Origin: Acidobacteriota bacterium
GTDB taxonomy: Bacteria; Acidobacteriota; UBA890
Length of the DNA stretch: 10,484 nucleotides
Assembly: GCA_030609765.1 (NCBI GenBank)
Contig: JAUWTE010000069.1
Span: forward strand, 1 to 10,484
Direction of reading: 5' to 3'
Shown: in pieces, positions 1-4,990 of the stretch
Layout of the letters: every line of letters begins with the position of its first letter
Numbering within the stretch: the first letter of the stretch is position 1
Notes under the pieces: generated by a model
The model's input: the letters and a program-made list of their open reading frames with translations, nothing else
Told to the model about the DNA's origin: nothing
Database searches by the model: none
Position numbers and translations under genes: made by a program

Positions 1-1
1 C

Positions 2-40
2 CGGAGCAAGTTGCGCAAGGAGTTGAGCCATGACGGCTGA
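2..40 (+). CDS. 3' end of a probable ECF-type sigma factor gene (partial)
   Basis: Only the last 12 codons are inside the window, reading RSKLRKELSHDG and then TGA at 38-40. A basic, helical R-x-x-L-R-x-E-L tail is typical of the end of sigma-70 region 4 in ECF sigma factors. The other two plus-strand frames are less convincing: one gives PEQVAQGVEP with its stop at 31-33, the other stops at 24-26. The stop lies 11 bases inside the next gene, so the two are translationally coupled, as sigma/anti-sigma pairs often are. The assignment rests on a very short tail plus context and needs the upstream sequence. Confidence 0.5.
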   Translation, partial: RSKLRKELSHDG

Positions 41-617
41 TCGCAAGAACCTATCTGACGGCGAGCTCAGAGAGCTCCTCAACCTCGGTGACCCTGCCGG
101 CGATGGCAACGAGCCCGCCCCTGAGGAGATCACCGCGATGCGTCGCACCGTCCTGAACGCCATCGACACCAGCCCCACTGCGCGGTCCTGGCTATCGCGC
201 CCCTACGCCGCCGTGGCGGCGACGGTCGTCGTTGCTCTCATCGCGCTGGCGCTCCTGCTGCGTGCCGGCCCATGGGGTGCGGTCCTCCAACCCGAAACAG
301 GACCTGTCACTCCTGCCGAGCCACTACCCGCAACACTCATCGAATCGGCCACAGTCGTCGCAGAGAGCCCGGAGGCACAAGCAGCGGAACCCTCCGCGGA
401 TCCTGTCCCCGTGACCGAGTCGCCCATGGCTGCCGTGGACCCAGTGCCAATCGCTGCCGGGGAAGAACCAAGCGACATCATTCCCCCATCCGCCGAGCGT
501 AAACCTCGCACCGTGCGGTTCACGGCTCCGGGCGGCACACGCATTATCTGGACCCTTGACCCCGACTTCCAATTCCCCGTAAGCGAGCCCGACGACCGGG
601 CTCGAGGAGAACTGTAG
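30..617 (+). CDS. Single-pass membrane protein, possible anti-sigma partner
   Basis: This 195-residue protein starts at ATG 30 with a good ribosome binding site (AAGGAG at 17-22, seven-base spacer). The acidic cytoplasmic N-terminus (residues 1-56) contains PEEITAMRRTVLNAI at 31-45. One membrane helix follows at about 58-78, then a Pro/Ala/Glu-rich linker at about 84-158. The conserved-looking C-terminal tail at 160-181 contains GGTRIIWTLDPDF. No zinc-binding HxxxCxxC motif of the ZAS anti-sigma family is visible, so any anti-sigma role is inferred only from topology (cytoplasmic head, one helix, periplasmic tail) and from overlap with a probable sigma factor gene. The tail resembles short C-terminal segments I associate with proteins encoded beside sigma factors in Acidobacteriota; I could not search for this. 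It is two bases upstream of the next gene and surely cotranscribed with it. An unrelated membrane protein of unknown function is the alternative. Confidence 0.75.
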   Translation: MTADRKNLSDGELRELLNLGDPAGDGNEPAPEEITAMRRTVLNAIDTSPTARSWLSRPYAAVAATVVVALIALALLLRAGPWGAVLQPETGPVTPAEPLPATLIESATVVAESPEAQAAEPSADPVPVTESPMAAVDPVPIAAGEEPSDIIPPSAERKPRTVRFTAPGGTRIIWTLDPDFQFPVSEPDDRARGEL

Positions 618-619
618 AC

Positions 620-1483
620 ATGCTCAAACACATGATCATTCGTATGGCATGCGTCCTCTTCATTGTCGCCTTCCTGCCGGCGACTGCGGCAGCGATCCCG
701 CCTAGTGGCAGCGCTCAGACCGGGCAATCCGAATGGGTGTCCGAGGCCGCCACTCCAAACTGGGCCGGGGAAGAACCCCAGCAGCAGGAGATCCCGCAGG
801 TCGAAACCAGACTCTATGCGCTCCAGCACGTCAGCCTCTCGAGTGCCTATGAGCTCGCCAGATCAGCATGTCGCGAGATACCTGCTGACCAGCAGCGCTA
901 TACCGACTGCAACGTCGAGTTGATGGAGCAGGAGAGCACGCTGATCGTCACCTCAACCGCCGAGGTTCACAGCCGCGTCGTCGCGCTGCTCAGCGAGGTG
1001 GACAAGCCCCCCCACACCCAGGCCTTCCACATCATCGTCCTGGCTGCCACCGATTCTCCGTCCACGCCATCCAACCTGCCACCGGGTGCGCAGCGAGCGG
1101 TAGAGGACATCAAGGCATTTCTTCCCTATGAGGGATTTCGCGTCCTCGACACCGGCTGGCTGAAGACCTCCCGCCAGGGACAGACCACCCTGACTGGGCC
1201 AACCGGCTTCGAAGTGGGATTGGTGTTTCGAGGTAACCCGACATCCAACGAGCCGCTCCTCATCGAGGAATTCCAGATGACGGTTTTGGAGCCGGCAGTA
1301 GTCCTCCCCGAGGGTGTGCAGGGTGATACCCATGGCGCTTACCAGCGGCTCGTGCTCGAAACCTCCTTCAGCATGAGCGTCGGGGAGACGGTGGTCGTCG
1401 GCACCTCCAAGCTCAATGGCAACAACGAGCCGACGGCGTTGGTCATCCTGTTGACGGCGCTCGAGCCGGAGGGTACTCGTTAG
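620..1483 (+). CDS. Exported protein with secretin N-domain-like segment
   Basis: This 287-residue protein starts at ATG 620, ten bases after GAGGAG (604-609). A signal peptide covers about residues 1-25 (basic MLKHMIIRM, hydrophobic core, A-T-A-A-A). Residues 62-130 read like a secretin N-domain (NolW-like, Pfam PF03958): an R-L-Y-A-L-x-H strand, a helix, then ESTLIVTSTAEVHSRVVALL and a final VDKP. This fold binds neighbouring domains in secretins and related TonB receptors. Two cysteines (C84, C97) in it could pair in the periplasm. Residues 155-285 form a second, mostly beta region with LPYEGFRVLDTGWLK (168-182) and GETVVVGTSKLNG (255-267), the latter recalling beta strands of secretins. 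No full secretin pore follows, so it is a stand-alone periplasmic or envelope protein. Tight linkage to the preceding genes suggests it works with them in signal sensing or envelope assembly, but no function is known to me. Confidence 0.75.
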   Translation: MLKHMIIRMACVLFIVAFLPATAAAIPPSGSAQTGQSEWVSEAATPNWAGEEPQQQEIPQVETRLYALQHVSLSSAYELARSACREIPADQQRYTDCNVELMEQESTLIVTSTAEVHSRVVALLSEVDKPPHTQAFHIIVLAATDSPSTPSNLPPGAQRAVEDIKAFLPYEGFRVLDTGWLKTSRQGQTTLTGPTGFEVGLVFRGNPTSNEPLLIEEFQMTVLEPAVVLPEGVQGDTHGAYQRLVLETSFSMSVGETVVVGTSKLNGNNEPTALVILLTALEPEGTR

Positions 1484-1523
1484 CGGCTTCATTGAAGGGC
1501 CTGAGCGCGCCTATGTGGGCCCG

Positions 1524-1546
1524 TTTCGGCGCTCTCGGCACCGAAA
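1524..1546. terminator. Inverted repeat in the 1484-1684 spacer
   Basis: TTTCGG (1524-1529) and CCGAAA (1541-1546) form a 6-bp stem with an 11-base loop, about 40 bases after the secretin-like gene stops. A short A run follows on the plus strand and there is no T run, so intrinsic termination is only a possibility. Confidence 0.2.
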
Positions 1547-1562
1547 AACCTGCACCTTTGAA

Positions 1563-1596
1563 CGACGGCGTCACCCGACCTTGGCTGGCGCCGTCG
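1563..1596 (+). terminator. GC-rich hairpin after the left operon
   Basis: CGACGGCG (1563-1570) and CGCCGTCG (1589-1596) are perfect inverted copies with an 18-base loop. It is the strongest stem in the spacer and a candidate transcription end for the sigma/membrane/secretin-like operon. There is no following T run, so it may instead be an mRNA structure or protein site. Confidence 0.3.
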
Positions 1597-1605
1597 CGGG
1601 CTTCT

Positions 1606-1623
1606 CTGGCCACACGAGGCCAG
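1606..1623. repeat. Short palindrome upstream of the TonB receptor
   Basis: CTGGCC (1606-1611) and GGCCAG (1618-1623) form a 6-bp dyad with a 6-base gap, about 60 bases before the receptor start. It could be an operator or part of a terminator cluster. Nothing in the sequence decides between these. Confidence 0.25.
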
Positions 1624-1661
1624 CCCCTGCGTGGTACCATTTTGATGTCTTTGGCGTGCCG

Positions 1662-1669
1662 CCCCCCCC
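1662..1669 (+). repeat. C8 homopolymer just before the receptor start
   Basis: Eight consecutive C lie 15 bases before ATG 1685, where a Shine-Dalgarno sequence would begin. No purine-rich ribosome binding site is seen between this run and the start codon. Such runs can change length by slippage and are also prone to sequencing error. Confidence 0.6.
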
Positions 1670-1684
1670 ACATAGCGCCGATCC

Positions 1685-2254
1685 ATGAAGGCTCACCTGA
1701 TCACCGCTCGCGCCATCTCCTTATTCTCCTGCGTCGCGCTGCTCGTCCTGCTGACGGGAGGTTCGACGTCTGCCTTGGCGTCGCAAGCGCAGGATTCGCC
1801 GAGCCAGCGTGGCGCCGTGCTCGGCCCAGCAACCGGCCAGGCCAGTGAGACAGCCAGCGAAATCTCGGGGATCGTCTTCGGCGCCGACGACGAGCCCATG
1901 GCCGGCGCCCAGGTTCGGCTGCTCGGCCCCAATCGACTGCTCTTGCAGGAAACGGTGACCGATGAGAAGGGTCGCTTCGAGCTCACCGATGTTCGCCCGG
2001 GAACGTACGAGCTACGCGTGACCGCCCCACCGTTTCGCGACCGCGATCAGATCATCACCGTCGGCGAGGAGCCGTTGAAGCTCGAGATCAGCATGATCGC
2101 GGCCTTCATCGACGAGACTGTGACCGTTTCGGCCACCCGTGGAATCCTGCAGGAGAACACAAAGGTCGCCGCCAGCGTGCACACGTTGGGTGTTGCTGAG
2201 CTCGAGGAGCGCGCCGTCGACCTGCTGCCTCGCATGCTCGCCGAGGAGCCCTGA
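1685..2254 (+). CDS. TonB-dependent receptor, N-terminal fragment
   Basis: The 189 residues before the stop contain a signal peptide (about 1-33: basic start, hydrophobic SCVALLVLLT core, S-A-L-A-S). A carboxypeptidase regulatory-like domain follows (about 59-137; SGIVFGADDEPMAGAQVRL, then DEKGRFELTDVRPGTYELRV), a beta-sandwich common at the N-terminus of these receptors. A TonB-box-like DETVTVSA sits at 143-150, and the first part of the plug continues to LLPRMLAEEP. There is no STN (secretin and TonB short N-terminal) domain, so the receptor itself lacks the usual signalling module of FecA-type transducers. ATG 1685 is chosen because it gives a full signal peptide at once, although no Shine-Dalgarno sequence is seen. 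The substrate cannot be told; iron chelates, vitamin B12, glycans or peptides are all possible for the family. Confidence 0.8.
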   Translation: MKAHLITARAISLFSCVALLVLLTGGSTSALASQAQDSPSQRGAVLGPATGQASETASEISGIVFGADDEPMAGAQVRLLGPNRLLLQETVTDEKGRFELTDVRPGTYELRVTAPPFRDRDQIITVGEEPLKLEISMIAAFIDETVTVSATRGILQENTKVAASVHTLGVAELEERAVDLLPRMLAEEP

Positions 2255-2410
2255 GTCGTCACCCAGCAAACAACGCCCGGGCAGGGCTCGCCCATTCTGC
2301 GTGGCCAGAGTGCCCAGGCGGTTCTGTACCTTTTCGATGGCATCCGCTACAACAACTCCACCTACCGCGGCGGCAACACCCAGTACCTCGCATGGATTCC
2401 AGGCATAGCC

Positions 2411-4447
2411 GTGGACGCGGTCGAGATTTTGCTCGGTCCCGCCGGCGTGAACTACGGCAGCGACGCGCTCGGCGGGGCTATCAATGTGGCCTCGACCTCC
2501 GTGCCGGGCTACTCACGAGACGGCTGGAACTGGAGCGGGAACGCCCGCGCCTTCGGTGAGTCCACCTCACTGGGGGCTGGTGGAAGCGCCACAGCCGGCG
2601 TCGCGGGCGAGCGCTTTGCCGCGGTCTTCGGCGGCACCCTGGCACGTCACCAGGACCTGCGAGGCGGACGTGGCGAGGACTCGCGCAACTCACTGATTCG
2701 CTTCTTCGACCTCACCTCCGAGCAGGTCCAGGACATCCTCGGCACCCGCATGCGGGACACCGGCTATGGCCACGGTGGTTTCACCGGAAAGATGAACTCG
2801 CGCGTCGGCATCGATGGGCATCTGACCGGCTTCTTCATGTACAACGAGCAGAACGACGTGCGGCGCTACGACAGGCTCCTGGGGGGCGACGGGCGGCTCA
2901 TCGCCGATTTCGTGCCGCAGAAGCTGGGCTTCGGCTACTTCCGCTACCAGGACATCTTCGGTGAGACCTTCTTCGAGTCGACCTTCTCGGTGAATCGCCA
3001 GACGGATGGCCGTCGTAGCCAGACCCGACCCACCAGCAACCTGTCGAATGAGCTCAACCGCGTCACCTCCATCGGCTTCAATGCTTCGGGCTCCTGGAGC
3101 ACGGGATCGCACCTGCTGACAGCGGGCGGCGAGGTGTACGACGACTTCGTCTCTTCCTCTGAAACCGAGACCACCCCCGAGGGAGAAACCAGCCAGGTTC
3201 GACCCCGCTACCCCAACGGCACCCGCTACACCTCGGTGGGCATGTTTCTGCTCGATGAGTGGGGGGCACTGAAGGAGCGACTGCAGGTTTCGGCCGGGGC
3301 GCGCTTTTCGTCTTTTCACTTCCGCACCAACCCCGACGACAACATCATCGACGGCGTGCCCACGGTGCCGAAAGCGAGCGAGAACTTCACTGACCTCACA
3401 TTCCATGCCGGCACCGTCCTGTTTCTCAACGAGCATGCCAGCATCTTCGGGCGTGTCGCACGGGGATTCCGCGCCCCGTCGGTTTTCGACCTCGGCGAGC
3501 AAGGCCTGACCGGCGGCGGATTCGAGGTCACACCGAGTGAGGCGATCCGCTACGACGCCTTCGTGGGTGACGGGGCTAGCGTCGACGCCGTCAGCACGGG
3601 GAATCCATGGACGCCGCTCGATCCCGAGAAGCTGTGGAGCTACGAGGCTGGCGTTCGCTGGCGGAATGACACGACTCGCTTCGAGTTCGCCGTATTCGAC
3701 AACCACATGATCGAGAAGCTGGCGCGGCGAACGATGATCGTTCTCGAGGACGTTGTCGGGCAGACGATCGGCGGCCAGCCAATCATTTTCCAGGACACGG
3801 CGGGAAGGATCTACACACCGATCGACCCGCGGCCCGTGGTCTCGCGCGCCAACATCGGTGGCGAGCGGGTGTGGGGCATCGAGGGTCTGTTCCTGAGGAA
3901 CTTCGGCAACTCATGGAGGCTCGTGGTCAAGGGCGGCCTGCAGCGAGGACGTGAGGAAGAAACCGACAACTGGGTGCGCAAGCTTGCCCCCGACAACCTG
4001 ACCACCACACTGCGATGGTCGGATATCAGAGGTCGCTACTGGCTCGAGGGGGTTGTGCGACTCTTCGCGACCCAGAACCGCTTCAACCCCTTCGACTACG
4101 ACGACGCCCGCATCGGCTCTTACCGCGACGCCAGAACGATCGCAAGTTATTGGAACAACACCGCGATGAGCTTGGGCCTGATCGAGGACGGAATTCTCAC
4201 GGTGACCGGCGAGACCCTCGAGGAGGTCATTCTTCGCGTGCTAGGTCCGACGCTCGAGGGCAACTCGCTGTTCAACGAGTCTCCCGGCTTCGTCTCGGTC
4301 GGGATGCGCGGCGGCATCGCGGTCACCGACACCCAGTCGGTCACCTTCGGTGTGATGAACCTGGCCGACAGCAACTATCGCCTGCACGGCTCGGGCGTCG
4401 ACGCGCCGGGAATCAACGCCACGATCGCCTACGAAGCCAACTTCTAG
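2411..4447 (+). CDS. TonB-dependent receptor, plug remainder and beta-barrel fragment
   Basis: This fragment can only begin at GTG 2411, which is really an internal valine (codon 243 of the full frame) with no convincing ribosome binding site or signal peptide, so the piece alone could not reach the outer membrane. It opens with the end of the plug, including VEILLGPAGVNYGSDALGGAI, a strongly conserved family segment. About 630 residues of alternating barrel strands and loops follow, with many aromatic girdle residues. ARGFRAPSVFDLGEQGL (about 349-365 of this piece) is the typical R-G-F-R-A-P-S/T motif of the barrel. The protein ends in YEANF, and a terminal phenylalanine is the expected recognition signal for barrel assembly by BamA. 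No further stops or shifts are present, so apart from codon 190 the gene looks under normal selection. Confidence 0.82.
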   Translation: MDAVEILLGPAGVNYGSDALGGAINVASTSVPGYSRDGWNWSGNARAFGESTSLGAGGSATAGVAGERFAAVFGGTLARHQDLRGGRGEDSRNSLIRFFDLTSEQVQDILGTRMRDTGYGHGGFTGKMNSRVGIDGHLTGFFMYNEQNDVRRYDRLLGGDGRLIADFVPQKLGFGYFRYQDIFGETFFESTFSVNRQTDGRRSQTRPTSNLSNELNRVTSIGFNASGSWSTGSHLLTAGGEVYDDFVSSSETETTPEGETSQVRPRYPNGTRYTSVGMFLLDEWGALKERLQVSAGARFSSFHFRTNPDDNIIDGVPTVPKASENFTDLTFHAGTVLFLNEHASIFGRVARGFRAPSVFDLGEQGLTGGGFEVTPSEAIRYDAFVGDGASVDAVSTGNPWTPLDPEKLWSYEAGVRWRNDTTRFEFAVFDNHMIEKLARRTMIVLEDVVGQTIGGQPIIFQDTAGRIYTPIDPRPVVSRANIGGERVWGIEGLFLRNFGNSWRLVVKGGLQRGREEETDNWVRKLAPDNLTTTLRWSDIRGRYWLEGVVRLFATQNRFNPFDYDDARIGSYRDARTIASYWNNTAMSLGLIEDGILTVTGETLEEVILRVLGPTLEGNSLFNESPGFVSVGMRGGIAVTDTQSVTFGVMNLADSNYRLHGSGVDAPGINATIAYEANF

Positions 4448-4475
4448 CCCGCCGCTCTCACCAACCGCCACAGCC

Positions 4476-4503
4476 GCAGGGGAGCTCAGTTCTGCAGGGG
4501 AGC
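4476..4503 (+). repeat. 10-bp direct repeat between convergent genes
   Basis: GCAGGGGAGC occurs at 4476-4485 and again at 4494-4503, an 18-base period, in the short spacer between the receptor and YjbQ genes. The second copy forms the left arm of the hairpin that reaches into the YjbQ stop codon. Confidence 0.5.
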
Positions 4504-4512
4504 GTCGCCCCT
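4496..4512. terminator. Hairpin between convergent genes
   Basis: AGGGG (4496-4500) and CCCCT (4508-4512) form a 5-bp GC stem with a 7-base loop, overlapping the YjbQ stop codon on the minus strand. Its place between two converging genes suits a bidirectional terminator, but the stem is short and no T run follows on either strand. Confidence 0.3.
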
Positions 4513-4930
4513 ACTCCCCCATCACCTGGACGATGATTTTGCGCTCGCGCGGCCGGTTGTCGAAGTCGCACAGCACGATCTGCTGCCAGGTGCCGATCTG
4601 TAGCTGGCCATCGACCACCGGCACGGCCATCGACGGCCCCAGAAGAGCCGCTCGAACGTGCGAATAGCCGTTGCCGTCTCCCCAGCGAGCATCGTGGTCG
4701 TAGTGTATGTCGCGCGGCGCCAGGCGCTCGATCGCTTGCTCGAGATCGAACACGACACCACTCTCGAACTCGATCGTGGTAATGCCGGCCGTCGACCCGG
4801 GGGTGAAGACCAGCACCTGCCCCTCACGAATTCCCGACTGTGCCAGGATCTGTGCCACGTCCTGGGTCAGATCCTGGATGTCAGTGTCGGCCGTGGTTGG
4901 GCGCACCAGGGTCTCGCGAACAATCCTCAT
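4511..4930 (-). CDS. YjbQ/UPF0047 family protein
   Basis: This 139-residue protein matches the full length of the YjbQ family (UPF0047, PF01894), annotated as secondary thiamine-phosphate synthase because E. coli YjbQ shows weak activity of this kind; the true role is unsettled. Family signatures are clear: VFTPGSTAGITTIEFE (41-56), ARWGDGNGYSHVRAALLGPS (81-100) with the conserved H91, VPVVDG (103-108), GTWQQIVLCDFD (113-124) and a basic RPRERKI stretch. ATG 4930 is preferred over GTG 4936 because AGGAG (4940-4936) lies five bases before the ATG and touches the GTG. It has no signal peptide and is cytoplasmic, unlike its exported neighbours. It lies 60 bases after the propeller gene on the same strand and may be the last gene of that unit. 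The thiamine annotation should be treated as a family label. Confidence 0.9.
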   Translation of the reverse strand: MRIVRETLVRPTTADTDIQDLTQDVAQILAQSGIREGQVLVFTPGSTAGITTIEFESGVVFDLEQAIERLAPRDIHYDHDARWGDGNGYSHVRAALLGPSMAVPVVDGQLQIGTWQQIVLCDFDNRPRERKIIVQVMGE

Positions 4931-4990
4931 CGGCACTCCTATCCGAGTCTGCGGGCGGTCATCTCCCTTGCACCAGAGATCCTCGCCGGC

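Larger units (their letters stand above)
1685..4447 (+). pseudogene. TonB-dependent receptor, frame broken once by TGA at codon 190
   Basis: Read through the TGA at 2252-2254, one frame of 920 residues encodes a complete TonB-dependent outer-membrane receptor: signal peptide, carboxypeptidase-regulatory-like domain, TonB box, plug and barrel ending in phenylalanine. The 52 codons between the TGA and GTG 2411 are open and encode the expected plug middle, with ILRGQ at 204-208 and LFDGIRY at 216-222. The codon falls where plug domains usually read P-G-V, in the context EEP-stop-VVTQ, so a single GGA to TGA change is the simplest account. As written, the gene makes only a 189-residue stub without barrel. 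It may be a real nonsense allele or an error in the sequence. TGA appears to end other genes here (38-40 and 8347-8349), so code reassignment is unlikely. Confidence 0.8.

Noticed and set aside
1492..1848. 118-codon frame starting in the 1484-1684 spacer
   Set aside because: It overlaps the signal peptide region of the receptor in another frame, is rich in Arg, Pro and Ala, and has no binding site or domain.
2252..2290. Selenocysteine or other recoding at the TGA in the receptor
   Set aside because: A tiny 4-bp stem lies about 20 bases downstream, but a selenocysteine in the plug of a TonB receptor has no precedent I know, and the residue expected there is glycine. TGA also ends other genes in the window.
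2690..3706. 338-codon open frame on the minus strand inside the receptor gene
   Set aside because: It is the antisense of a well-conserved receptor barrel in GC-rich DNA, with low-complexity composition and no recognisable domain or ribosome binding site.
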